From: Granulosicoccus sp947495035
GTDB taxonomy: Bacteria > Pseudomonadota > Gammaproteobacteria > Granulosicoccales > Granulosicoccaceae
DNA: 64,000 nucleotides
Reading direction: 5' to 3' (one strand)
Assembly: GCF_050589605.1 (NCBI RefSeq)
Contig: NZ_JBNGOO010000010.1
Shown here: positions 54,316-63,984 of the stretch, one piece after another
How the letters are laid out: every line of letters begins with the position of its first letter
How positions within the stretch are numbered: position 1 is the stretch's first letter
Program-made: the position numbers and the translations under genes
The notes under the pieces: generated by a model
Database searches by the model: none
Seen by the model: only the letters and a program-made list of their open reading frames with translations
Told to the model about the DNA's origin: nothing

Positions 54316-55743
54316 TCATCCGTTGACCACTTGTCGATGCAGCTCGAGCATCTCTCTTCCCGTCTGCTCGCACAGCGCCAGCAGCGACGACAGCTGAGTC
54401 TCGCTCACTTCGTCATTGGCCAGTATCAGACGAATGCCGTATCGCCCCTTGTATTGTGCGTAGTCCACATAGGGGCCGCCATTGTTCATCATCTGCTTGC
54501 AGATGGCGATGTTCAGCTGCCGCAGCTCGTCTTCGTCGGTCAGCTGCGCCGGATGATAGCGGAACAGCACATTCACATAGGCAGCCGGTGCCAGCATCTC
54601 CAGCGATTCGCTGTCCTCGATCAGGTTCACGCAGGTGGTTTTCAGCGCTTGCAGATCATCGATCTTGGCGGCAAAGCCCTGATTGCCCATGGCCTTCCAG
54701 CTCAACCAGACTTTCAGGGAATCGGCGCGTCTTCCGCACTGGATCGAGCGCTCACCCAGGTTGTAGTCTGCATTCTCGTCGGCATGAAACAGGTACTCGC
54801 CACCTCCACCGGAACAACAGGATTTCAGGGCCCCCGGCTGCTTCACCAGAATCACGGCGGCAGTCAGCGGCACATTCATCATCTTGTGCGCATCCCAGGC
54901 GAAGGAATCGGCCAGATGACTATCGGCCAGCAGATGCCGGTGCTCCTCCGAAAACAGCACCGGGGCGCCCCATGCACCATCGATGTGCAGCCAGATACCG
55001 TGCTGGCGGGCAATCCTGCTGCAATCGGCGACGGAATCGAATGCGCCCGTTACCGTGGTGCCTGCCGTGATGCCGATATAGAACGGCACATGCCCCTTTG
55101 CCAGACTGCTGTCGATTTCCCTCTGCAAAGCCACCGGGCAGATACGACCGGTATCATCGGAGGCAACGGCCACCAGATTATCGGTACCGATGCCCAGCAC
55201 ATTGGCGGCCTTCTGTCCGGAGTAATGCGCTTGGTCGGAAACGTAGGCCACCAGTGTACGACCACCGGCCCCTCGGGTCTTGTAATCCGGGCAGGCATGA
55301 TGGCGTGCCAGCATCATGCCGATCAGGTTTGCCTGGCTACCACCGGCCACCATGACGCCTTCCGGCTGATTGCCATCACGATCGAAACCGACCAGTGCAT
55401 TCCATTGACGGATGAGCTCGAGCTCCATCAGAGTCGGCACAGGACCCACCTGATAGGTATGCATGGTGGCGTTGCTCAGGCTGGTGATCCAGTCACCCAG
55501 CAAGGCCGGCTTGTTCTGCCCCGAATACAGCAATTTGTGGAAATCGCTCTTGTAGACCGCCGGGTTGTAATGCAGATAGGCCTTCAGGGCTTCCTCCAGG
55601 CTCTGCTGATCGGCACCTTCCTTGCCGAGGCTGACATCCAGTATCCGTTCGAGTTCCGCCGCTGACGGTGCCTGGGAAACCGGACGTTCTGCAGGCATCC
55701 ATTCGTTCACGGCTCGTGTCAGGATATCCAGCTGATCTTGCAT
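54316..55743 (-). CDS. PLP-dependent group II amino-acid decarboxylase
   Basis: A 475-residue decarboxylase of the glutamate/aromatic amino acid/cysteine-sulfinate group. The PLP Lys is in FAWDAHKMMNVP (about 286), and the PLP Asp in WLHIDGAWGAP. The N terminus (ILTRAVNEW) and GGSQANLIGMMLARHH are also conserved. GAGG precedes the ATG. Substrate cannot be assigned: aspartate, cysteate, cysteine sulfinate and diaminobutyrate are all used by relatives. Its neighbour genes (HpsN-like dehydrogenase, aminotransferase) hint at an amino-sulfonate or beta-alanine-type route, which is speculative. Confidence 0.85.
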   Translation of the reverse strand: MQDQLDILTRAVNEWMPAERPVSQAPSAAELERILDVSLGKEGADQQSLEEALKAYLHYNPAVYKSDFHKLLYSGQNKPALLGDWITSLSNATMHTYQVGPVPTLMELELIRQWNALVGFDRDGNQPEGVMVAGGSQANLIGMMLARHHACPDYKTRGAGGRTLVAYVSDQAHYSGQKAANVLGIGTDNLVAVASDDTGRICPVALQREIDSSLAKGHVPFYIGITAGTTVTGAFDSVADCSRIARQHGIWLHIDGAWGAPVLFSEEHRHLLADSHLADSFAWDAHKMMNVPLTAAVILVKQPGALKSCCSGGGGEYLFHADENADYNLGERSIQCGRRADSLKVWLSWKAMGNQGFAAKIDDLQALKTTCVNLIEDSESLEMLAPAAYVNVLFRYHPAQLTDEDELRQLNIAICKQMMNNGGPYVDYAQYKGRYGIRLILANDEVSETQLSSLLALCEQTGREMLELHRQVVNG

Positions 55744-55860
55744 GGTATTGGCCTCTGTCGACCTGTTGTCTGAAGATGTCGCAGTATAGGGATGCGTATC
55801 GGTCGACGGCCAATGCTGATTTATTGGGTATCAGTTACTTTTGGGCATGACGTGAACCGT

Positions 55861-56799
55861 CTACCCCACGGTCGACAGGTTCTGGTTGTACATGTCCTGC
55901 AGATAATCCCAGAATTGCCTGGCCGATTGACTGCGTGGCTGACGCAGACGATACAGGCTCACCGCCAGATGCACCCGGGGAAACGCCTCATCCAGCACGA
56001 CCAGGTCACCACGATCCAGCTCTCGACGAACCAGGCTGCGTGGCAGCCAGGCCATGCCATAGCCTTCGAGCACCAGCGCTTTCAAGGCCTCCGACAGCGC
56101 ATTTTCACAGGCCACTTCAACCCTCTGATGCTCGTTCAGCAATGGCAGACAGTCACGCTGCAGAATCTGCCCGAAGAAGCTCTCTGCCGGATGCGCCAGC
56201 AGCTTCAGTGGATCACCGGCCGAACCGGCCGAACCGGCCGAACCGGCAAAGCGAGGCTGCCCCCCGGCAGTCAGCGCTGACACCGGGATGAACTGATCCA
56301 CCCCGACCTGCAGGCTTTCAACGTCATCCCGCTGTAGCCGGGAGGCGATGTCTGCCGAGCCATAGCACAGCAGGAAATCCCCATCGCCAGCCAGAAAATT
56401 CTCGATATTGTCAGGCAGATGGCCGGTTTCCACCTTGAGCAGAGCCCCACCTGAGAGGGCCTCGAGTGTCTGCATCCAGCCTGGAAAGAACGACACGGCC
56501 AAGGCCTGCTGGGAGATGATGACCAACTGCGCGCGCGCGGCATTGATATCCTGCATCTGATGGCGCACCGCCAGGATCTGGCCGGACAACAGACGCGCCT
56601 GCTCCGCGAAGGCCTGGCCGGCCGGCGTCAGCGCCGTGGGAAATTGCTTGCGATCAACCAGACTGACGCCCAGCCAGTCTTCCAGCGAGCGAATGCGTCG
56701 ACTGAATGCCGGTTGCGTGACGAAGCGTGCTTCGGCCGCCTTCGAGAAACTCCCGAGATCAACCAGCGCAATATAGTCATCCAGCCATTTCAGTTCCAT
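55861..56799 (-). CDS. LysR-type transcriptional regulator
   Basis: A 312-residue LTTR. The N-terminal winged helix reads KWLDDYIALVDLGSFSKAAEARFVTQPAFSRRIRSLE, with the usual recognition helix. The effector domain (about 90-305) contains an unusual in-frame AGS repeat (AGSAGSAGSAG, about 182-192). It is divergent from the HpsN-like/aminotransferase pair, which is the normal location of LTTR targets. Its likely regulon is that pair and perhaps the PLP decarboxylase gene nearby. Confidence 0.88.
   Translation of the reverse strand: MELKWLDDYIALVDLGSFSKAAEARFVTQPAFSRRIRSLEDWLGVSLVDRKQFPTALTPAGQAFAEQARLLSGQILAVRHQMQDINAARAQLVIISQQALAVSFFPGWMQTLEALSGGALLKVETGHLPDNIENFLAGDGDFLLCYGSADIASRLQRDDVESLQVGVDQFIPVSALTAGGQPRFAGSAGSAGSAGDPLKLLAHPAESFFGQILQRDCLPLLNEHQRVEVACENALSEALKALVLEGYGMAWLPRSLVRRELDRGDLVVLDEAFPRVHLAVSLYRLRQPRSQSARQFWDYLQDMYNQNLSTVG
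56221..56256 (-). repeat. Nine-base coding repeat in the LysR gene
   Basis: Four perfect copies of CGAACCGGC (plus strand) encode the AGS tripeptide repeat in the effector-binding domain of the LysR regulator. It lies in a likely surface loop; the reading frame is preserved for any copy number because the unit is nine bases. Confidence 0.9.
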
Positions 56800-57050
56800 C
56801 GTTTACCTGTCACTCATCTGCATCAGCGGCGCTGCAGCCATCGCCTCGGCTCAGCCTATACCGAAAAGTAACCGGTCGCATCGGAAATGGCATTGGTCAA
56901 CGGAACCCGGTGGCTTCTATGATCGGCGTCACGCTCGAACCACCGGACTGCGGAGATTCAAGCTTGCGGCCCGCAGGGTCTGATGGCGAAACCGGCACCA
57001 ATCCACCGCCTGAAACAACCTGCGCCACCCTCCTTCTTCAAGGTGAACTC

Positions 57051-58358
57051 ATGGAATACCTGAAAAAATCCAATGCCCCTGTTGCCGCCAATGATGAGCG
57101 AATACAGGACACCGTCAAGACCATGCTGGCGCGCATCGAGGCCGATGGAGAAAGCGCGGTTCGTGACTATGCCGCGCAATTCGACAACTGGCAGGGGGAC
57201 TTCATTCTCGACGACGCGAAACGCGCAGAACTGATTGCCCGGGTGCCGGAGCAGACCCGTGAGGATATCCGGTTTGCCTATCAGCAGATCAAGACCTTTG
57301 CCGAGGCACAACGCGCCAGTCTGACCGAATTCGAGATCGAATCGGCACCGGGTGTCAGACTCGGTCAGAAAGTGATTCCCGTGAATTGCGCGGGCTGCTA
57401 TGTGCCTGGCGGTCGCTATTCACATGCGGCCTCGGCGCTGATGAGCATTGCCACCGCCAAGGTGGCCGGCGTGGAAACCATCATCGCCTGCTCACCTCCG
57501 AAGGATGGCCACATCCATCCGGCCATCGTCTTTGCCATGGATCTTGCCGGTGCTGACATCATTCTGGAAATGGGCGGTGTTCACGCGGTCGCCACCATGG
57601 CCAAGGGTCTGTTCACCGGCGTTGCCGCCGACATACTCGTCGGCCCTGGCAACGGTTACGTGGCAGAAGCCAAGCGACTGTTGTTCGGTGAAGTCGGTAT
57701 CGATGTCTTTGCCGGTCCCACCGAGTCAGCCATCATTGCCGATGACAGTGCCGATCCCATGACCATTGCGGTGGATCTCGTGTCACAGGCGGAGCATGGC
57801 TATGACTCGCCGGTCTGGCTGTTCACCACCAGTCGTCGCATTGGCGAGATGGTCGCCGAGCTGATGCCGAAGGTCGCCGCCGATATGCCCAACCGCGACG
57901 TGGTGCAATCAGCCTGGGATGTACACGGGGAGATCATCCTGTGTGACAGCCGTGAAGAGTGCGTACGCGTCAGTGACGAGTATGCTTCGGAACACTTGCA
58001 GGTACTCACAGAGGACACCGATTGGTGGCGCGACAATCTCAAGAACTACGGTTCACTGTTTCTTGGCGAAGGCGCTACCGTGACTCACGGTGACAAATGC
58101 TCCGGCACCAATCACATTCTGCCGACGCGACGCGTGGCTCGCTACAGCGGTGGTCTCAACGTGCACAAGTTCCTCAAGATTCTCACCTATCAGGAAATCA
58201 GCGAGGAGGCCAATCTGGAGTTCAGTGCCGTGGGCTCGCGTATTTCACGCGTCGAAGGCATGGAAGGCCATGCCCGCGCCTGTGACTGGCGACTGCGGAA
58301 GTATTTTCCCGAAAGGCAGTGGGACTTTCAGGTGTACGATCAGACGCGTTACGAGTAG
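57051..58358 (+). CDS. Histidinol-dehydrogenase family enzyme, HpsN-like (sulfopropanediol dehydrogenase)
   Basis: A 435-residue protein starting at ATG 57051 (AAGGTG nearby); an upstream extension to 56727 has no family sequence. VNCAGCYVPGGRYSHAASALMSIATAKVAGV, GPGNGYVAEAKRLLFG and IDVFAGPTESAIIADDSA are HisD signatures. The variant features (YLKKS start, HGDKCSGTNHILPT, absence of his-operon neighbours) match HpsN, the NAD-dependent dehydrogenase that oxidises 2,3-dihydroxypropane-1-sulfonate to sulfolactate. It is adjacent to an aminotransferase gene. The HpsN assignment is probable; histidinol oxidation is the alternative. Confidence 0.72.
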   Translation: MEYLKKSNAPVAANDERIQDTVKTMLARIEADGESAVRDYAAQFDNWQGDFILDDAKRAELIARVPEQTREDIRFAYQQIKTFAEAQRASLTEFEIESAPGVRLGQKVIPVNCAGCYVPGGRYSHAASALMSIATAKVAGVETIIACSPPKDGHIHPAIVFAMDLAGADIILEMGGVHAVATMAKGLFTGVAADILVGPGNGYVAEAKRLLFGEVGIDVFAGPTESAIIADDSADPMTIAVDLVSQAEHGYDSPVWLFTTSRRIGEMVAELMPKVAADMPNRDVVQSAWDVHGEIILCDSREECVRVSDEYASEHLQVLTEDTDWWRDNLKNYGSLFLGEGATVTHGDKCSGTNHILPTRRVARYSGGLNVHKFLKILTYQEISEEANLEFSAVGSRISRVEGMEGHARACDWRLRKYFPERQWDFQVYDQTRYE

Positions 58359-58382
58359 CGAGCGGGAGTACGAACAGACGTC

Positions 58383-59582
58383 ATGAAATCATTCAGCAAG
58401 TCCTTTACCCAACAGGAAGCCATCCCGGAAGCCGGCATCGATGCCGCCATCGAAGTCATGCGTTCGGGGCGGTTGCACAGGTACAACACCTTGCCCGATG
58501 AAAAAGGCGAAACCGATCTGCTGGAGATCGAGTTCGCGACCTACCTGGGTGTGCCGTATTGCCTGGCATGCTCTTCCGGTGGCTATGCCTTGCATGTGGC
58601 CATGCAGGCGGCCGGCGTGCAACGCGGTGACCAGGTCCTGTGCAATGCCTTCACCCTGGCACCGGTACCCGGTGCCATTCACAACAGTGGCGCCGTGCCC
58701 GTCCTTGTCGATGTTGCCGAGGATTACTGCATCGACCTGAACGATCTGGAGGCCAAGGCTGCCAGTAGCGGTGCCCGCTTCTTCATGTTGTCACACATGC
58801 GAGGGCACATTGCCGATATGGAACGGATCATGGACATCTGCCAACGTCACCAGCTGTTTCTGATCGAGGACTGTGCACATACCATGGGGGCCAGCTGGAA
58901 CGGCACCAAAAGCGGCACCTTCGGTGATATTGCCTGCTTCAGCGCACAGACCTACAAGCACATCAATTCCGGTGAGGGAGGGTTTCTGACGACACGCCAC
59001 GCCGATGTCATGGCGCGCGCCATCATGCACAGTGGCTCCTACATGCTGTTCGACCGGCACCACGCGGCACCACCCGCCGAGACTTTCGATCAGATCCGCT
59101 ACGAGACACCCAACTACAGCGGGCGCATGGACAATCTGCGGGCCGCCATTCTGCGTCCCCAGTTGGTGGATCTCGACCGGCAGTGCCAACGCTGGAACGA
59201 GCGCTATCGCATACTGGAAACGGAACTGGGCAAAAGCTCGCTCATTCAGGTTCCGGAGCGACCCGATGCCGAGGAATTCGTCGCCAGTTCCATCCAGTTC
59301 TCATTGCCCGGCCAGAGTGCCGAACAGCTACAGCAGGTGGTGCGACGCTGTGCAGACCAGGGTGTGGCTCTGAAGTGGTTTGGTGGCGCAGAGCCGGAAG
59401 GTTATACCAGTCGCTATGACAGCTGGCGCTATATCGCCGATATGCCACAGCTTCCCAGAACCGAGGCCATTCTCTCGACCTTGCTGGACATGCGAATTCC
59501 CCTGACCTTCACCACGGACGATTGCCGGCTGATCGGGGAAGTCATTGTCGAGGTGATCGAATCCCTGCAGAAGAACGGGTAA
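58383..59582 (+). CDS. DegT/DnrJ/EryC1/StrS aminotransferase
   Basis: A 399-residue PLP enzyme of the sugar aminotransferase family. The PLP Lys is in AQTYKHINSGEGGFLTT (about 190), the PLP Asp in IEDCAHTMGA, and the substrate-phosphate loop is ACSSGGYALHVA. It starts 24 bases after the HpsN-like stop, so the two are one transcription unit under the divergent LysR gene. Substrate may be a keto-sugar or a keto acid; the pairing with a sulfonate dehydrogenase is unusual. Confidence 0.82.
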   Translation: MKSFSKSFTQQEAIPEAGIDAAIEVMRSGRLHRYNTLPDEKGETDLLEIEFATYLGVPYCLACSSGGYALHVAMQAAGVQRGDQVLCNAFTLAPVPGAIHNSGAVPVLVDVAEDYCIDLNDLEAKAASSGARFFMLSHMRGHIADMERIMDICQRHQLFLIEDCAHTMGASWNGTKSGTFGDIACFSAQTYKHINSGEGGFLTTRHADVMARAIMHSGSYMLFDRHHAAPPAETFDQIRYETPNYSGRMDNLRAAILRPQLVDLDRQCQRWNERYRILETELGKSSLIQVPERPDAEEFVASSIQFSLPGQSAEQLQQVVRRCADQGVALKWFGGAEPEGYTSRYDSWRYIADMPQLPRTEAILSTLLDMRIPLTFTTDDCRLIGEVIVEVIESLQKNG

Positions 59583-59681
59583 GCGGAGCGCCTGCTGTGT
59601 AAACTCGCAACGATCGTGCGCGATGGCATCGATCGTTGCTATGCTGTGGGCTCGAATTCACCTGCGTTGAAGCCTTCCAAC

Positions 59682-60188
59682 ATGCGCCTGATCAATACCA
59701 TCGCTGCCAGCTTCACTCGACCGATTGTCGCTGCCACCCTGTTGAGCACGGCCGTTCTGACGTCAGCGACTCAGGCTGACGAGGTCGGCGACGTGAATGT
59801 GGACTGGATGGGGGGTGACATCAAGATAGAAGCTGTCGAGGACCCCAAGGTCAAGGGTGTCACCTGCCATATTTCCTATTTCGACCGGGGTCTGATCGAT
59901 CGGGTAAGAAATGGTGAGATATTCAGCGACCCGTCCAACTCCTCGATCGCCTGTCGGCAAACCGGTCCCATCGTCATCGGGGACATCGACAGGGACGAAG
60001 GCGGGGAGAACGTCTTCTCCAAGCGCACCTCACTGGTCTGGAAGTCACTGCAGGTCACACGCATCTATGACGAAGAGCGGCAGACGCTGATCTACCTGTC
60101 ACACGCCAGCCAGGTGAAGGATGGCTCTGCCAAGATGGCCCTCTCGACGGTCCCCCTGTTCGGTCAGGACGTGACCTGGGAGGACTGA
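59682..60188 (+). CDS. creA: CreA family protein
   Basis: A 168-residue exported protein. A signal peptide (MRLINTIAASFTRPIVAATLLSTAVLTSA, cleaved near ATQADE) precedes the mature segment with VKGVTCHISYFDRGLIDRV, DPSNSSIACRQTGPI and VWKSLQVTRIYDEERQTLIYLSHA, all CreA features. Its function is unknown in spite of wide distribution in proteobacteria. The upstream frame to 59616 is less likely to be used. A strong hairpin follows. Confidence 0.85.
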   Translation: MRLINTIAASFTRPIVAATLLSTAVLTSATQADEVGDVNVDWMGGDIKIEAVEDPKVKGVTCHISYFDRGLIDRVRNGEIFSDPSNSSIACRQTGPIVIGDIDRDEGGENVFSKRTSLVWKSLQVTRIYDEERQTLIYLSHASQVKDGSAKMALSTVPLFGQDVTWED

Positions 60189-60200
60189 CAGACCCTGTGA

Positions 60201-60232
60201 CCTGACACCACCACGAAGCGGGGTGGTGCAGG
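60201..60232. terminator. Hairpin between convergent creA and DUF3179 genes
   Basis: CACCACC (60206-60212) pairs with GGTGGTG (60222-60228) and is extended by CCTG/CAGG with a single bulged A. The stem follows the creA stop by 12 bases and precedes the convergent DUF3179 stop by about 40. No T run; a bidirectional terminator is inferred. Confidence 0.6.
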
Positions 60233-60271
60233 CACGATGAACGATATGCCGCGCAGACAGGCGTGGACACA

Positions 60272-61768
60272 CTACATGACCAGCTCGGTATCGTTCCAGA
60301 CTGCCACCCAGCCAAACCAGAACGCCCTGTGTGCCGGCAAGCGAACCAGAGGCGGCTGCCCTGCCAGTTGCAAGGCATCTTCACTCAACCGCCAGACGCG
60401 CCCCTGATCGTCCGTCACTGATTCCTGACCATCATATTCCACCAGCGTGACATTCCCGGGGTCATAGACGCGGTTGGCTCCGCTGCCGTCCGTCAGCACC
60501 ACCAGCCCCTGACCACCCAGCTCGTGGTGATACACCGGATTTTCACTCAGAAAATCCGCGCTGATCGCCAACCTCTTGTCCGTCTTGTCGGGAAACTGCA
60601 AGGCCAGTATCTCTGCCTTGTTTCTCAATCGATCGTCGCGGTGGGCTACGGTGAACATCAGTCTATCGGTCGCGAAATAGTCTTCATAGGCCGCCCCTTC
60701 ACGATAGTCGCGGCGATGGCCCGTATCGAGCGAGAGTACTGTGGTATCCGGATGCCGGCGACGCCACTCACCCCAGGTAGTGGTCACGACGTAGCTGCGT
60801 TCGAGCTGAATACCCTTGCCGACCAGAGGCCCCGACACCGGTTGCCCCCAGGTGGTATTCCACAACGACTGGGTGGCCTTGTCGTACATGACCTTGTTGG
60901 ATCGGTAGAGAAAGCCACTTGTGCCCAGTTCATGATGGACACCCTTGTGCACGGTCTCGTACAGGATCACGGCTCCGCACAAGGTACAGTAGACTCCGGC
61001 GTAGTCGATTCCACCAATGGTATCGGTGAACATCTCATGCCATGCCAGAATCCGCTTCGGATAGGCTCGTGCATCACCGTTGATCTCGATACCGAACACC
61101 ACATTGTCATCATCCAGATAGTCGGCATCGCTCGCATCGATCATCAAGGGAGAACGCAGCGGAGGAATACCATCCTGTCTCACACCGCCCCAGCGCACTT
61201 CATCGAGCCGGATCGTGCTCTTGCGCTCATTGCTGAAATAGCCTGCAAACAGCGGATCCAGATTACGGTACAGCATCGATTTGAAATCGGCATAGTGTGG
61301 ATGAGCCTGCTCCTCTCGCTTCCAGAGCCACACATACCAGCTGTCCAGATCCCGTCCGAAACGCTGGCCTGTCTTGTCCTCCAGAAGCTCCACCAGTCCC
61401 GCGCTGACGCCTCCATGACGACTGAATCGCAAGGATTCCAGCGCCATCGGAACCATGCCGGGGTGCCAGCGGCTACGCAATGCCTGCAGATCCTCCTGCA
61501 CGTCACCTGATTCACCTGTCACCAGTCCGACGAAAATTCCGGGAATCTCGGCATCAGCCGGCCCCGGGGTCAATGCTTCCTTGTCGAGGGAATCGCTGTC
61601 ACCCAGCCGGGAGGCGGAGACCCGCCGCTCATCAGATGGCTTGGTCAGAGCGTGCACCTGGCCAGTGACTGCACCAAACAGAAGCACCACATACAATACA
61701 GGTACGGTACATCGGCAGAGATGATGCAGGCTCACGAAACGGGGGGCAGGAATATACGATGACGACAT
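60272..61768 (-). CDS. DUF3179 family exported protein
   Basis: About 498 residues from the chosen Met (MSSSYIPAPRFVSLHH), which places a hydrophobic signal segment (VPVLYVVLLFGAVTG) near residue 20; the frame is open 53 codons further upstream without family sequence. The DUF3179 domain is recognised by VVFGIEINGDARAYP, WHEMFTDTIGGIDYAGVYCTLCGAVILYE, SNKVMYDKATQSLWN and DYREGAAYEDYFATD. The CTLCG pair of Cys may bind metal or form a disulfide. Function of the domain is unknown. It is convergent with creA. Confidence 0.82.
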   Translation of the reverse strand: MSSSYIPAPRFVSLHHLCRCTVPVLYVVLLFGAVTGQVHALTKPSDERRVSASRLGDSDSLDKEALTPGPADAEIPGIFVGLVTGESGDVQEDLQALRSRWHPGMVPMALESLRFSRHGGVSAGLVELLEDKTGQRFGRDLDSWYVWLWKREEQAHPHYADFKSMLYRNLDPLFAGYFSNERKSTIRLDEVRWGGVRQDGIPPLRSPLMIDASDADYLDDDNVVFGIEINGDARAYPKRILAWHEMFTDTIGGIDYAGVYCTLCGAVILYETVHKGVHHELGTSGFLYRSNKVMYDKATQSLWNTTWGQPVSGPLVGKGIQLERSYVVTTTWGEWRRRHPDTTVLSLDTGHRRDYREGAAYEDYFATDRLMFTVAHRDDRLRNKAEILALQFPDKTDKRLAISADFLSENPVYHHELGGQGLVVLTDGSGANRVYDPGNVTLVEYDGQESVTDDQGRVWRLSEDALQLAGQPPLVRLPAHRAFWFGWVAVWNDTELVM

Positions 61769-62244
<476 letters not shown>

Positions 62245-63984
62245 TCAGGCCGCGGAACGCAGATGCTCTTCCCGGCTGCGGTCATCCGGTATGCTCGACG
62301 GTTTGGCGAGGTGATAGCCTTGTGCAAAATCGACTCCCAGATCGCGCAGGATTTGCAATGAGCGTTCGTTTTCAACGAACTCCGCCACGACCTTCTTGTC
62401 CATGGCCTGTCCGATCGAGCCGATTGCCCTGACGAACTCCCGATGCACGAAGTTGGTATCCACATCCCTGACAAATTGTCCGTCGATCTTGATGTAGTCC
62501 ACCGGCAAGGATTCCAGATAACCGAACGAAGAGAATCCGCTACCAAAATCATCCAGCGCCAGCTGGTAGCCCATGCTCTTCAACCTCATCAGGAATTCAC
62601 GCGCGCGGTGATCGGCCACGGCGGTTTCCGTCAACTCAAAGCAGATACACTGCGGATCGAACCTGGCTTGCGTTGTCAGTTCCTCGATGAAATTCAGAAA
62701 CTCGAGATCACTCACGGAAAGGCCTGACAAATTGACATTCAGGCAATCCAGCTCGAAATCATCGAGCGAATGATGATTGAGCCAGTCGAAAGCCTGCTGC
62801 ACGACCCAGCGATCGATTCGGGGTGCCAGTCCATAACGCTCTGCAACCTCGAGAAACTGTCCCGGTGCTACCAGAGAACCCTCTTCATCGCTCATGCGAA
62901 CCAGAATCTCCCAGCCATGGGAACGAACCCCTTGCTCGCAGATTTCGACAATGGGCTGATGGAAGAGCACGAACCGATCCTCCTTCAATGCCTGCTGTAC
63001 GGCACTGATCCAGAAGAGATCCGATTTTCGCGAGGCGATGATGCTGTCATCACCATCATGAAAGTGAACGCGTCCACCGCCGCTGTTCTTCGCTTCATAG
63101 CAGGCCGCATCGGCAATGGCCATGACCGACTGCTTCGAATGCCCTGCAGCAGAGAAATGCAGAGCGCCAAAGCTGCCGCTGATCTCGAAGCTGTGTTGAT
63201 CGTACTGAAAGCGAAACGGCGACAGCTGGCTGGCGATGACCAGAATACCCTGTCTGAATTCTTCCGCATCACAATTCGGCCAGACAAGAACGAACTCGTC
63301 ACCGCCAAAGCGCGCCACCTGCCCATGACCATCGAATTCCTTGAGAAACAAGCGGGAAATTTCCTGTATCAGGCGATCCCCCGCCGCATGTCCACCGGTA
63401 TCGTTGACGACCTTGAACATGTCCAGGTCGACGAAACACAGACCATGCGTCTGCGTGCTCTCCAGAAAGAGCCTCTCCAGCAGAACCTCGAAGCCATGCC
63501 GGTTCAACAGTCCCGTCAATGAATCATGGCTGGCCGCTCTCTTCAGCTCCATGGTCAACTCTTCGGACTCCGAGATCTTCGACAAGAGCTTTCTGTTGAC
63601 ACTCTCCAGAGACCGCGACGCACGATTCTTGATCGCGACATACGAGTAGATTGCCACGACCAGAATGAAGATGACCAGGCACAGACCGATGTAGGCAATG
63701 CGCAAACGGGTATTGAGCATCTCGGTCAGGTGATTCTGCGTGAACTGCAACAATCGGCTGCGCTCGAACAGAGCCGTTTCCAACTCGACAACCTTGTCAC
63801 CCAAGGGACGAAGTGCCTTCATTATCTGCTCATGGGCATCACGATCCCCCGGTGCAAGCGTCATCACGACGGGCTCCAGCCTCTCCAGAGTTGCAATACC
63901 ATTGTCATTGAGAACATCAACGATTGCATTGACACGCTCTTCGACATCCTCCGGAGAACTGGCGATTCGGGACAGCAACTCCAT
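62245..63984 (-). CDS. GGDEF/EAL protein, N terminus possibly beyond the window
   Basis: At least 579 residues. One TM helix (about 96-116) precedes a coiled linker, a GGDEF domain (about 150-310) with intact ARFGGDEFVLVW, and an EAL domain (about 330-570) whose signature is EILVR instead of EALVR, with DDFGSGFSSFGYLESLPVDYIKIDG kept. No inhibitory RxxD lies before GGDEF. The ATG at 63984 is the first in the visible frame, but there is no stop between it and the window edge, and this family usually has a second TM and a sensor domain. The gene is therefore probably 5'-truncated by the window. The stop abuts a tandem repeat array. Confidence 0.85.
   Translation of the reverse strand: MELLSRIASSPEDVEERVNAIVDVLNDNGIATLERLEPVVMTLAPGDRDAHEQIMKALRPLGDKVVELETALFERSRLLQFTQNHLTEMLNTRLRIAYIGLCLVIFILVVAIYSYVAIKNRASRSLESVNRKLLSKISESEELTMELKRAASHDSLTGLLNRHGFEVLLERLFLESTQTHGLCFVDLDMFKVVNDTGGHAAGDRLIQEISRLFLKEFDGHGQVARFGGDEFVLVWPNCDAEEFRQGILVIASQLSPFRFQYDQHSFEISGSFGALHFSAAGHSKQSVMAIADAACYEAKNSGGGRVHFHDGDDSIIASRKSDLFWISAVQQALKEDRFVLFHQPIVEICEQGVRSHGWEILVRMSDEEGSLVAPGQFLEVAERYGLAPRIDRWVVQQAFDWLNHHSLDDFELDCLNVNLSGLSVSDLEFLNFIEELTTQARFDPQCICFELTETAVADHRAREFLMRLKSMGYQLALDDFGSGFSSFGYLESLPVDYIKIDGQFVRDVDTNFVHREFVRAIGSIGQAMDKKVVAEFVENERSLQILRDLGVDFAQGYHLAKPSSIPDDRSREEHLRSAA

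Noticed and set aside
56727..57050. N-terminal extension of the HpsN-like frame
   Set aside because: It runs over the LysR start and promoter region and has no HisD-family sequence; ATG 57051 gives the normal length.
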